Notes under the pieces: generated by a model
What the model was told of the DNA's origin: nothing
Database searches by the model: none
Seen by the model: the letters and a program-made list of their open reading frames with translations, nothing else
Part shown: one piece after another, positions 1-12,200 of the stretch
Position numbering within the stretch: position 1 is the stretch's first letter
Layout of the letters: each line of letters begins with the position of its first letter
Translations under genes and position numbers: made by a program
Assembly (NCBI RefSeq): GCF_000315625.1
Contig: NW_005434632.1
Span: 219,901-283,900 of the forward strand
From: Guillardia theta CCMP2712
Taxonomy: Eukaryota; Cryptophyceae; Pyrenomonadales; Geminigeraceae
Length of the DNA: 64,000 nucleotides
Direction: 5' to 3'

Positions 1-3000
1 CGGCCGGAGGACTCAAGTCAATATCGGCTCGTGTACAGCCAACGGCAAAGTCAATCTGAGAGCAGCAGGTCCCGTTGGAGTAGAGGAGATGACCTGGTTC
101 CATCAGCACCCACTTTGAAGTCACGAGAGAGAAGTCCATGGCTGTCCAGGGATCAAGAATGGCTGATTTCAAGCAGCCGTCGGTGTTGAAGCCGGAGCAG
201 GTGCTAATAGAGTCGCAGAGGATCTTGAGCCCGTCGACGTTAATCCCTTGGAAGCAAGCGAGGCTGATCTCGTTGTAGTCGTAGCCCTGCATGAAGTTCC
301 AGCCCGAGTCGTTGTTCCTTGCATGGCTCCAGTAGACTGATGCTGAGCTCGCAGTTACTGAGCTCAAGTTCAGCGTCGCGTTCTGAGGCTTGCTTGCTGT
401 GATGGCCTCTATAAAGGGGCTGCACTTGCCCCCGAAGGAGAATATGTTGAGCCCGATACTGCAGACTTGAAACTGATAGCCCACCTGGTAGTCCAGCCCG
501 TGGAAGCTCGCTCGGAAGACGTACAAGGAAGGGGTCTGGACTCCAAACTTGATCTCCTCCGCCAGCGCCGGGGGTCCGAGGTTGTCAAATTGAGATTCAC
601 TCCGGCAGTACTGGGCCGTTGACGAGCTCCTGTACCCTTTCTGCAGCCTGCAGCGAATCTGAAACTTCGTGGCGTTGGCATACACGACCTGGTAGGGGTC
701 GACGTCAAGATTCCATTGCAGTGTGACTCTATCTTCACCGACAGACACTACAAACAAGTTTCTCGGAGTTGAAGGAAGAGAGACTGGCCCTCCCACCGTC
801 ACTGTGCCTTCCTCGTACCCGCTCTCATATTGGTTGTAGGCTTGTATGAGGAATGTGTAAACTTTTCCAAGCTGAAGCCCGGTGATGTTGTACCAACAGT
901 TTCCTTGTGCGCAGGCTCCGGTGCCTTCAATGTTGATTTCGTTTGCTCCGATTGTCAGAGGGTTGCCGTTGTTTTGTGTCCTACCGTCAGGCTGCCATGT
1001 TATGATGTACGAGTAGATGGTCTGCCCAACGTCTCCCGCTGGCCTCTGCCATGCCAGAGCAACGGAGCTGAACGTGACGTTGTCTATCCGGAGTGAAGTG
1101 GCCGGGCCAATCTGACGGAAGGCTGCTGTGGAAAGATAGTTCGAGGGGATCGAGTATCCCGCAATGTTCGCGTTACGGATTTTGACACGGCAGCTGATAT
1201 ATTGCCCTTCCGGCAGGTTTCCAATGAAAGCAGAGATACAAAAAGTTTGACCTGAGTCTGCACATCCGAACTTGTACGTGTCGTGATTGAATTCACCGAT
1301 GATCTCGGTGTTTCGCTTCCCACCGTCTTGAAAGTCATCAAACGAAGCTTCAAGAAGATAGAACGTGTTCCTCAGAACAATCTCTATGGGATTCTTGAGA
1401 GTGTACCAAACCACAATCACTGAGTTGTTGTTTCGAGAGAGCAGCCGCAGCTGTATATCTTCCATACTTGGTATTCCAACCACCTGCATGATCTTGTTCG
1501 CTGGAGTAGGTGTCGACGAGGCAGCGATTCTGATGACGATGCAGTCAAGTTGAATGTTCACAAGGTTAGTAGCTGGCGTAACAGCAAACGAAACATTCAG
1601 GGAGTTCCCTTGGATATCAGAGACAGTCTTCAGCAGCACAGAGTCTTGAGTTAGCTTCAACGTAAACTTGACTTCGTCGGGATACGGGAGGGGGTCCCAG
1701 TAGATGGTAGTGCTGGGGTTCAGAACTCCCTTAGACGTGTCGACCCGTGACACTCCGATGTTGGTTGCCTCGCAAGATGTAGTGACAGTGACGTTTGTCC
1801 TCGCGGGCTGGAGGGAATACCCAGCCAGGTTGCCAGCGAAGACTTGGAATGTGTATGTGGTTCCTTGGAGCAGGTTGGAGATGGTGATAGACTGTAAGTT
1901 CACTGTTGGGCCCACGGTGATGTTGTTTCTCCTCGTATCAATGATCATAACAAGAAAAAATGTTGAGAGACCAAACACGGAAGTTGGTTCTTGTGCATTC
2001 CATGCTATGGTGACTGACGAGGATGTCGGAGGTTGGAACGAGATCTGGGTCGGGGCTCCTGGTCTCAACACAGGGATGACGTTGCGGATGATGGTTCGCA
2101 GGCCATATCCGTTGACGTTCTGATTCATTGCCTCTATCCCGAAGCTGTACCGGCTGCTCAGTTCCAGTGGCGTGTTAAGTTCTACACGCGAAGTTGAATT
2201 TGTCTTGACGACATTGACGTTGGTTATTTCGATCTGATTAACCCAGGCCGGCACCTCCTCCAGCACGTTCCAATTAGTCCTGCCCGTCGCTACCCAAGAC
2301 GATCCGTCGTAGATGAACTCTCTACCGAAGACGTCATAGAACTTCTGCGCCGAGTTGGGACGAGGAGGACGGTAGTCTGCGGTGCACTGAGAGCAGCCGC
2401 AAACTTCGGTACAGACTCCTCCTCCTGTGCACTGACCGTCGAAGGAGCAAGGAGCATCTGAGTTGGGGGGCAAGCACTGGCACGTGCTTGCGGTGCCATC
2501 AGCACAGACTGGCGTTGGCCCACTGCAGATGCAGTTTGCAGAGCAGGAGGAGCCGGGGAGGTAGGAGCCCCCAGCACAGTAGTCAGCTGCAAGGCAAACG
2601 CTGACACGGAACTGAGATATAGTGACGTTGCCGGGCAGGTTCCAACTTAGACGAGCGTACCCAGCTGTAACGTTCTCAGCTCGAAAGTCAGGAATGACGA
2701 CGTTGGGAGAGTCCAGGGGTGTCCCTTCACACTCGGCAAAATCGCCGAGGCCCGTAGGGTTGAGATTCCTTGCTCTAACACGGAACAAGTACTTGAGGCC
2801 CTGAACTAGCTGAATCTCACCAGCGTTGAGAGAAGGGTTGCTGACAGTGAAGTTTGTCAGGCTTGTGGAGCCAGCAACACGAAAGATGGGAAGGGTCTGT
2901 GTGAACTCTGCCACCTCAACCGTGTAGGAGAGGACGGGAAGACCGTACGACGGGGGACTCCATGACAAGCTAACGGCGTCTGTTCTGACACTGACGACAC

Positions 3001-6000
3001 TGAGAGATAGCGGGCTGGACGCCGTCTGCAAGGGCTCTATGGTGAACGCCTGAGACTGTACATTGAGATTGAAACCCTTGACGTTAAGATTCCTGCCGAA
3101 GATTGCAACATTGTACTTGTTGTTCAGTGAGAGGCCAGTTATGAGCAACGACGTTCCTGAAAACTGGTTGGTCTCGTTAAGGTACGAAGAGCCTTCGGAA
3201 GTGATCCGGGCCCTGAAGGCAAACGGCGCGTCGAGACCCGAGGGGATGGAGTAGGAGATGAGAACTTGTGTGGTCGTGACGGATACAACCTGCAAGTTGT
3301 AGACTGGCAGACTTGGATAGTCGACAGGAGCAGCACTGACAACCTTGAGAGGATTTCAACGTATGATTTGAGATGTTCAGTTTGGATCACCTTGCCAAGA
3401 TCCTGATAGCCTGATACGTGATCGTTCCTCAAAGCAACTTTGAAGTCATACACAAGATTCTGCGAGCAGCGAGTCAGGAAACATCAGATGTATGTTCGAT
3501 GTAGCAGGACCTGAGAAAGCCCAGTCACATCAAACTGATCAGGACAGGCGTTGGCATCGGACGGGAGGTGCCGACACTGAAATTCGCTGTGGGAACTTTC
3601 AGTGCGAAGACACCCGGGGCAACTTCGACAGCTCACTTGAAAGAACTCCAGTCTACCGCATCGGCTCTCTTGTACATGACCTTCATCTTTGTTGCCAACG
3701 ACAACTCCGACACGTTGACCTGGAGCTCAGTCAAGCATGCTCCGGCGTGAAGGAGAGAAGTGCGAACCTTGAGCAAGACGGAGGTGGTTGTGACCGAAAC
3801 CACCTCGAGTGAGGACACAGAGTCGGGAGGAGGAGAGGGCTCAACGAGGATGAACTGCGGTGATCCTTCTCCAAGACTTGAATATCATCCTGTTAGTACA
3901 TCGAAAAACCATTCCTCTTTACCAACCCACCTGTTCCAGTTCTGTGCTGTCACAGATACAAGCACTTTCGACTGACTGATCAAGCTCGTGACATTGTAGG
4001 AAAGAGCCGTCGTCGACGTCTGCTCCTGCTGCCCAACATTGAAAAGCCCCGACGCCCACCATGCCACCTGAGTGAAAGTGTCAACAGTCCGGCGCTCCAA
4101 GACCTTGAGGTTGACCTTGTAGTCCCTCGTTGGGGGAAACGCGTTGACACTCCATGCGACATTGACAGATGTCTCGGTCACCCCTAGTGGAGATGAGGAA
4201 AAGCATGCGATGCAGCAGGTCAAAACATCACCGACGATGTGAAGATCCAAGACGGAGGAAGGCTGCATCTGCGGCATGGCGTCGACTACGTTGCTTCCTT
4301 GTTGCTCGTATCCCTGTTGGTTTAGATTCCGGGCATACACCTGATGGCAGAGCACTCAGACCAAAGGGAAACAAGAATAGGAGCAAGAGCAGCAAGGCAG
4401 ATCAGGATGAGGAGGGCAGCAGCAGCAGCAGCAGCAGCAGCACCAAGACAAGATCTAGAGCAAGTTACCTTGAAGGAGTACAAGAGCCCTCGATCCAAGT
4501 TGTACACCGTCATCAGATTCTTTCCCAAGTGATTCGCCGGAGTCTCAGGTATTCCGTAGGTACCGTAATTCAACAACCCAACTTTGTACTTGATCTGCGT
4601 CGAGACTTAGCGATAGTTCGCTTCCTGTTGACTGACTGCACCTGATAGGAAGTGACGATTGACGATGGGGGATCCGACCATGCAAGGATGACGGAGTCCG
4701 AGCCGAGGGAGAGGACAGAGAGGTCGGAGACAGGGGAAGGGGAAGGGACGAGCTGTATGGACTGCAGGAGAAAGGTGGGGCTGAGATCAAAGTTGCTAAT
4801 GTGAAGGTTTCCGATGCGGAGACGAAACGAGAACAACTGAATTGACATGAGACAGGGACACATGTGAAATGAATAAGGTGAAACGACTGCAAGGAATCAA
4901 AAAGCAGAGGAGAGAAGAGTAAAAGAGGAGAGAGAAGAGAAATTCAAGAAGAGTATGCTTACCCCGCCAAAGTGCAGGTTGCTGATGTTGTACTCATACG
5001 CATGCGACGAAGACACTGGCAGTCAATTAACAAGGCAATGTTGACATCAAGGCAGCCTTACAAGCATCTTGCGCTTGAACCTCAATTGAGTTGTTCCAAA
5101 CGGCAATCGAGCTCGAGCTCGAGAGATAAGTCCATTGAATAAGAAACCTGACGAATGAAGTATAAGTGAAGAGGAACTACGAAGGCGGCACCATCATCGA
5201 CGATCTTGTTCACTTGTACCTCGTCACATCGTCTTGAGGGTACGTCCACGACAGAAGACAACTCGACAGAGTGAGAGAAGTGACGTGCAAGTTTGTAACT
5301 TGTCCCTTTGGGGGTCCAGTAGGAGTAGCGGTGATGGTGTTTGGATCCGCTTTGTACCCATCAAGGCTGAGGGATCTTGCGACGATCGAGATTTGATACT
5401 GAAACGACGGTTGTAAGATGAAGAAATACAAATGAAGTAGAGGTGGTATCATTACAGATACGGTGGTCACAAGTCAAAGAGCACAAAAGAGAATACCAAT
5501 CAGAAAAGAACAGAACAGAGCAGAGCATAGAGTACACAACAGTACAGAATAGCAGAGAGAAACAGAGAAATGAAGGACGAGGGGGAAAGAGGGGTGGGGA
5601 GGCGGGGGTTGCAGGGCAGCGAAAGGCAGGGCAGGTTGAAGGATGGAGGGTCTTAGTGCCTGAGTCCCTTGTTGGAGCGAAGTAATGTTGAGAAGATGCT
5701 GGACACCAGGACCCAGATGCTGCTGATAGAAGAACGATGCTCCGACTTGGACGCGGTACGCCACCACTGAGAGAGAGAGGGAGACATCAGACATGCGGCA
5801 GGAGGAGGCAAGAGGATGCAAGGAGGAGAGGAGACCTGTCGGCAGAGACAGTCCGATCCAGGCAACTTCCACACTGAGACAAGAAGGTGAAGTGAGAGGG
5901 AGAAGTCAAAATGTCTGCTATCACCTCGTCTCTGTTGTCCCGATGACATAGAAAGCGTCCACCTTGGAGGTGATGGGAGCGACGTAGGATGTGCTGGCAG

Positions 6001-8822
6001 CGCTGCTGGAGGGGAGCGCTTGAAAGAAGGTCATCTCCCCATGCATCGAGCAGGCAGAGGGAAGGAGTTAGTACCTTGCGAGCTTCGACCGGCCAAGTTT
6101 GCACCCTGAAGAACAGGGCGAGTCAAAAATTGAACTGAGAAGTTCGTCTAAAGATGTATGCACAGTGATTGGCGTTGAGCGATCATGGCAAAACGATTGG
6201 CATGAAATGTGAAGGCAGAGGAATTGAAGTGCAGCAACTCATATCCAGGAACAAGCAGAACAAGATCCACCTGAACTCGAGCCGAATAGGACGTCGAGGA
6301 GTTCAATCCGGCGATCAACGCACTTGTTGTAAGGAAGACATCCCTCCATCGCATGTCAGCACCTTCGCACCGTCTCTCATACCTCCCACACCTGCAAAGA
6401 TCGCGGGGCAACGTCGTCCATTCCCACCTCCCCGAGCAGCCGGGGGTTGCCTGGGACTTGATCCATTCCCCTCCCGCTGCTCTAACCTCAACAAAGTATC
6501 TGCTGCCACGTCACACACAATGGAAGTCTCAGCATGCTTGAGCTCATTCCTGTCAGCCCTCGGAAAGGCGTTCCAACTGACGTAAACCATGCTGGAGGAG
6601 TCTTGATCTGACGCGCTGATGGATACAGTCGTGTCGGCCGGGAGGTCAGGAGGGCTCGTTGGAGTTGCGGAAATAGTCTGGGGGAATCAAATCAAGAGGG
6701 CCGATAAAGGGAGGAATATGAGGAAGATGAAGAGGAGGGAACGGAGGGGAAACAACTGGAGTCAGGGGCCAGGTGCCAGACAGGATGGGAGGATTGGAGA
6801 AGAAAAGTAGGAGCAGGCAGGCTAAACTTGAGGAGATCCGTAAGAGCGAGCGAACAGAGTAAGGGAGGGAATGCCAGGAGGTGTTGAAGGCCAAGAGAAA
6901 GAAGACCTGAAAATCCCCGCATCGCAGCATCGGCGCGCAGGCGGCGACACGAAACAAATAAGTCTGTCATTGACGTGAGGGGAGGTCGCAAGAGGGAGAC
7001 TGAGACAACGTGCTGGTCGATGAGACCTTGAACGACATAGGAGAAGTTGAAGACGAGATCTGTGAGAAGGTTGCACTGTGGGGGAGAAAAGGTTAAACAT
7101 TGCTCCACTCGGAATGCAACGAGTTTGAAACTTGTCGTCACGTTCTCCCAGGCGATAGTGACCTGAGGACAATTAGAGACAAGAGGTGGAGGGGATCAAT
7201 TACCGATTGCGTTGTGACAGAAGAGATGAAAACAGTAGGAGAGGGAGGAGGCAAATCAAGTGACTGTCGAATAGCTTGATGAAAACACATCAGATGAAAT
7301 GAGATCACGGACAAGCAATCGATTTACAGGATGAAGACACATAACCAGCAGAATCGCTGTTCCTTGCAAACACACGGAATGCATATTCCTGCATCTCTAT
7401 CATTCCCCCTTACATCTCTCCTAGAAATCAAAAGAATCACTTTTCCGAGATCAAGATTGACCACAATCGCCGACATTGTCGTGACTGATGTGAATCTTAG
7501 ACGTCAGGATTTCATTCTTCGCAAGGTACCATTCGATTGCTTCCAATTCGACGGCGGTGAGATATTGTCCAAGACGGTAACATAAAAGAATTCAACTCCA
7601 TTCACAATGTCCGACACCTGTCAGGACAACAAAATGAACATGGGCAACCAGACATAAGAATATTTGAATACCTGGACTCTGTACAAGACGTTGCCTTTCA
7701 GGCTGTTGTCTAAGCTTGCATCATCAGGAAACAACTTACAACAATGTCAGGATCAAGCACATTAGCCCTCTAGTACGAAACTTACATCCCATCGTAATGT
7801 CAAACTGGAGCTCGAAGCGTTGATGACGACTAGGCCTTGTACTGGAGGAGGAGGAGGATACAACTTCAAGTTTGCAATGCCTGTGGACCTTATCAGGCTC
7901 TTCAACCACCACAAGCAGCAAGACTAACCAACGGGAGAGGCTGAGAAAGGATTTTTCGGATCGTGATCTGAGTTCCTTGAAGCAACTTCGACTCGATACG
8001 TCTGATCTACCATAAGGGTAGACAAGATGACGACTGGTGGTTGGCTTGTCAGGGTCTGGAACACCACGGACGAGGAGGAGCTGTTGAAATCATGTCACGT
8101 ATCAACTTGGAGGATGCGAATTCCACTTACTCCTTCACGACAACAGAGAAATTAGTAGGAGCAGGCCCATAAGCAGGGGGGTCCCAAGTGAGCACAGCTG
8201 CCGTCTCGTTATACTCGATGAACCGAATGTTAGCCACGGAGAGAATGGGAGGAGGGACGGGTAGGAGCTCTAGCCACGTGCTTGCGCTGCTCCATCCGGA
8301 CAGTTCTGAGAAGGAAGCAATGCTAAGACGTATCTTGCGACCAGAAATCAGCCCCATGAGCTTTAACGAGGTTGGAGGTGCTCCTCCTCCTCCTGCCTCC
8401 ACCATCCCTCCGCCGCATGCACAACAGGCCTGTAGTGCTGGTATGTTGGAGCCATTAACGCGAGTGCCATACGTGAAGCAGTTTGTGTCTACCCCGTACC
8501 AATCACAATCAAAGAAAACACCGTCCTTGGCATACCATCCATCATCATCCCTGCAAGGACTCTTCTGCACCATATAGACCTTCTCTCGATTGAGATCATC
8601 GTCTACAACAACGATCTTATACTGACTTGCATTCTCTACTGAGCTCCAGTTCAACAGCAGAGCGGATGCGTCATAGTAAAATTCCCCGCCTGCTGTCTGC
8701 TGCATGGTCGAGGGATACGTGAAAGATCGCAATATATTCAAATTTGCCGGTGGAGAAGCTAACGCATGAACGCTAGCGATCCGTAAGATGTGCACAAGAC
8801 ACACCAGCGTAAACCAGGTCAT
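1..8822 (-). CDS. Secreted multidomain fibronectin type III protein (3' end outside window)
   Basis: The ATG at 8822 begins a hydrophobic leader (MTWFTLVCLVHILRIASVHA), so the protein is probably secreted or at the surface. Many FN3-like repeats follow, with typical xLxWxxP and YxFxVxAxN patterns, for example around 8200, 7800, 5300, 4750, 4150, 3700, 3100, 2750 and 1900. Cys-rich modules sit among them: a GWY/DCDWY...ACCACGGG module (about 8540-8400), a CxCxxG block (about 2570-2370) and a GFNTDGCLK module near the left edge (about 260-150). Introns are short GT-AG; hand-checked ones include 3344-3390 (47 nt, phase 0), one near 3455-3510 (about 51 nt) and one near 3575-3626 (about 50 nt). 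The frame is open from 3343 to base 1, so the gene continues leftwards. An adhesion or extracellular-matrix role is inference; no enzyme domain was seen. Exon boundaries between 4.4 and 7.7 kb are not fully resolved. Confidence 0.85.
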
Positions 8823-9922
8823 GTGGAAATAGCAAGAATGCTCCAGTAGCTACTCTTGCATCTGATTCTCACTCAAACTCTTCTGAACATCGACAACGAG
8901 GCAAGACAACATCTCATCGGCTCGGAGCACCTCCCTGTGTCGCTAGCCCTTGCCACCTGCCGTGCCATGGTTGGCATCCAACCCGGCAGTTGACCTTCCT
9001 TGTCAAACACAGTTTTTTTAATCATTTCAGTACTATTAAAAATTACTTACACCCTCACTGACAGCCAGCGGCCGCCCGCCGCGCCGCGCCGTCGGACTGG
9101 CCGCGAAGTTGGTCCTGGCCCGGGGCCCGCTCAGCTTCTACCGGAACGCCGCCGCCGCCGGGCCCCGCGGCCGGATCGTCTCGGCGGCGTTCCAGTCCCG
9201 GCGGCCCACTGCCGGGCCGGCCGGCCGGGGCCGGCCGCGGCGGCCGGGCGCCGCCCCGCCGTACGGTCATGATCGGATACGGGCCGGGCCGAGTCCGCCG
9301 GGCCCCGCGCCCTCGGGCCGAGTCCGCCGGGCCCCGCGCCCCCGGGCCGAGTCCGCCGGGTCCGCCGGGCCGCTCAGTCGGTGAGGCCTGGCCGAAGCGG
9401 CCGGGACTCAACTTAGTTAACGGTACGGTACTCTGGCCCCCGCGTGTCACAGAGGGCCGCTTTCAACACTGGAGGATGAGACAGAGAGAAAATGTTTTCG
9501 ATCTTAGTTCTCTCTTTTCCAAGTCAGTATGGTATGTGGGGTCTCAGCCGACTCTGCCGCATGCCGCTATCGCCGAAGCTAGTCACGGTTGATACACAAA
9601 CATCATTGGAGCTCACGTCCTGAACAGGTTGCCAAGTGAGATACAAGGTAATCTTATGAATTCTATTCAGCAATGTAGGAAACTTTTTATGTGCGTTTGT
9701 TATTACTGGCAAGCTGCTATTAGCTCGCAGAAAGGATTAAATTGAGCTGGGAAAGAAAAACACACAGCGGTAAATTTGCACAGCGAATCTTTTTCGTGGG
9801 GGCCAAGAATCATCCAAGTTCTTGGCCTTATGATGCATCTTGTGTATCCTATCATACATGGTAAAACTTTCTTGCTTGTCCAGGTAGAAGACTGATTGGA
9901 AACCTTCGATCGAACCTGTTCG
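8823..9922. other. Intergenic region with a GC-rich palindromic-word island
   Basis: No gene was seen here. Bases 9061-9400 are extremely GC-rich and made of repeated short words (ggcc, ccgg, gccgg). At 9286-9371 there are about three tandem copies of a 28-29 bp unit starting gggccgagtccgccggg. Outside the island the sequence returns abruptly to ordinary composition. Similar islands occur elsewhere in the window. Confidence 0.6.
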
Positions 9923-10879
9923 TCACCTTCCTCCATCCTTCAGTTGACTTTCCGGCTTGTTCTGAGTCGAAGAGATGCATGCCTGGTTGAGCATAAGGAG
10001 AGTGTTGGTGGCTGATATTCTTTGAGCAATGCCAATGTTGACAATCCCTGGCCATAGCGCAGGCTGATCGAAAGGAATTCCCGTGTTCAGTGTGCTAGAT
10101 GGCAGTATAGTGTGTGTTTGCAGGGGAAGTATTGGCCTGCTCGTTGCAGGCTGCAACAAGAGAAAAGGTTGGCTTTGGAGCAGCGGGGGATTCCATGCTT
10201 GATTGCCAGCCAAGAGCATCTCAATTCCTGTCGGTGGCTGAAGATTCCGCAGAGCCTCCAAGCCAACAATCTGGGCATCTGGACGTTGATGGACGAATGG
10301 CTGAGCAGCTAAAATCCTAGACTTGGCTTCTTCGATGGGCAGACCAAGTGCTGCATGTTGGTTGTCTACTGTCGACGACCCAGCTTCAGATGATGACGAC
10401 GAACATGACGATGAGTTGAAGTAACAGGTCGATGATGACGACGACGACGACGACGACGCATCGTTGGGTTGTTGACGTCTTGACTCAGCAACCTTTTTCC
10501 GGAGAGTCTGATCAGATTTGTGTGAGTGACATCGTCGTTTCCTTGGCTTGGAGTCGGTCACTCCCAACGGTCGTCCAGGAGGACGCTTGTTACTCTTCTC
10601 GTACTGCTCCACCTCCGCCGGTGTCCACAACGGCATAGTAGCCTTTACCCAAGTTCGACGATCCCAGACATCTCGGACGGACTTTGAGCTAACACCATAC
10701 TCGTTTGCCACCAAGCAGCTGTCTGCGGTCTTAAATTTCGTGTTCATCTTTCTCTTTGCAAAGATCTCCACAGCGATCTCTTCCGAGATCACAGCCCTCT
10801 TGTCCTTGTTCTCCGCCTTCTCGGTCTCCTCCGCCATACTAGAATTTGACATAGTCTTGTTCGATTTTTGTTTTCTCAC
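9923..10879 (-). CDS. Helix-turn-helix / AT-hook-like protein, copy 1
   Basis: Uninterrupted 318-residue frame. The N-terminal half has an acidic start, then VISEEIAVEIFAKRKM, a helix-turn-helix-like segment (LVANEYGVSSKSVRDVWDRR) and TWVKATMPLW. A short AT-hook-like basic motif follows (RPPGRPLG) before a Lys/Arg cluster. The rest is low-complexity Ser/Gln/Pro/Leu, ending with an ALWPGIV...TNTLLML block shared with the paralogue at 13648. From the fold pattern it is probably a nuclear DNA-binding protein; as I recall, this YGVS.K.VRD.W..RTW family is expanded in several algae and oomycetes. Its target is unknown. The gene is head-to-head with the 13648 copy. Confidence 0.75.
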   Translation of the reverse strand: MRKQKSNKTMSNSSMAEETEKAENKDKRAVISEEIAVEIFAKRKMNTKFKTADSCLVANEYGVSSKSVRDVWDRRTWVKATMPLWTPAEVEQYEKSNKRPPGRPLGVTDSKPRKRRCHSHKSDQTLRKKVAESRRQQPNDASSSSSSSSSTCYFNSSSCSSSSSEAGSSTVDNQHAALGLPIEEAKSRILAAQPFVHQRPDAQIVGLEALRNLQPPTGIEMLLAGNQAWNPPLLQSQPFLLLQPATSRPILPLQTHTILPSSTLNTGIPFDQPALWPGIVNIGIAQRISATNTLLMLNQACISSTQNKPESQLKDGGR

Positions 10880-10969
10880 TCTTCCTGCCTTCTTCCTCTT
10901 CTCATCTTCTCATCCTCTTCGGGCACACATTTGTTCATTTGTTCATCCCGGTCAAGCATACCTCATCCC

Positions 10970-11600
10970 CCTCGTCCAAATAGCTACCCCTACCACTGCC
11001 CTACCACTGTTTATGAGTACCCACGTTTTCACATCGATACATCCTCCAAAAGGTTCCGCGATACCACCTCCACCCCCTAATTTTCTGTGTGAGTTCTGGA
11101 TGAGGGTGGGTGTATTCTCTAAAACATTTTTTTTCAGTGGGAAAACTCTCAGGGAAAGTAAAATCGCAACGTTTCCGTGGGATTCTCCTCTCCGAGGGTG
11201 TAGGTGGGGTGGTAGGTGATTGATACGAATCTTTTCAGGGACCATGGGGTGAGGGTAAGACTATATGGTATTTTCCTATAAGAAGATCATATGATTATGA
11301 GTAGGTTGAAGGCCAAAGGAAACAACCATATCCCTCAACCTCATGAGAAAAAAAGGCGCAGAGGGTAGTTGGGGAGGATTTGTTCATCCACGAAGGATTC
11401 ATAGGGTAGGGTGATCAAAAGAAAGGGGTCATGACGTGCTAATCATGTAAGGGGGGGTACTTTTTACCGAAAGAAGAGGATCAAAGTCCCATGTCGGTAC
11501 GCTTGAAATTTCAGTACTAGGTGGGGTGGTGAAACCCAGGGTAGACAGCACATGGTAGTCAGGGAGGATTTATTGCCAAAAGCAAAAACTCATCCCAGAC
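10970..11600. other. TACCCC/GGGGTA-rich island (type B)
   Basis: No coding sequence seen. The first part is rich in tacccc/ctaccac on the + strand and the second in ggggtggt/gggtaggg, so the composition flips strand near 11,095. It lies beside the GC-rich island at about 11,690-12,200. Comparable islands recur at 32.5, 36.4, 48.0, 54.7 and 63.2 kb. Confidence 0.5.
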
Positions 11601-11689
11601 CACAAGGTTTCATCTCGAAATTTGGCCCTCAAATTTCAAGTATTTGACTTGAAAGAAAAGCCTTTTCGATGTTCCGATATGAAGTTTAA

Positions 11690-12200
11690 AACTATGCTTC
11701 CGAGTCGGCCCCGCCGCCTTTACCGGCTGAACGGTGAGTGCCGCACTGAGTGCGGGGCCCGGCCCGTGCAGTGCCGTGTGACTCGACGGTGGCAGTGCCG
11801 AGCTCCGACACAGCCACTGTAGGCATTGCCGCAGTGCCCTCATTGAAGTTCAAGTTCAACGCAAGTGCCCGGGTTTTGACTCTCGGAAGTTCGGGATCAG
11901 TGGCAGTGTGATGGCAATCGGACTCCCGGGACTCGCGCTCGGGCCGGGCCGAATACGGCGGCCTCAGCCGAGAGTTATGATCTTCAGTGTCAGTCAGGCC
12001 AAACGGCGAGGAGAGAAAAGACAGCGAGAACCAAACCTATTCCTGCCGACTGCTGTCCCCCAAACTTAACTGATACCTTCACTTGAACGGCGAAAACTTA
12101 ACTGATACCTTCACTTAACGGTTGAACAGTGAGTGACTCCGAGTCCGCCCGGAGTCAGTGAAGCCGAACCGTCGGAATGCCATGTCGCAGTGGCAAGTGA
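11690..12200. other. GC-rich palindromic-word island (type A)
   Basis: Dense in words such as agtgccgcactgagtgcgg, gggccc and ccggg, with many near-palindromes. It overlaps the left terminal repeat of the element described below and carries two tandem copies of the aacttaactgatacctt motif at about 12,062-12,115. Confidence 0.5.

Noticed and set aside
9000-9450. Ala/Gly/Pro/Arg-rich ORFs on both strands
   Set aside because: They are open only because the GC-rich island lacks stop codons.
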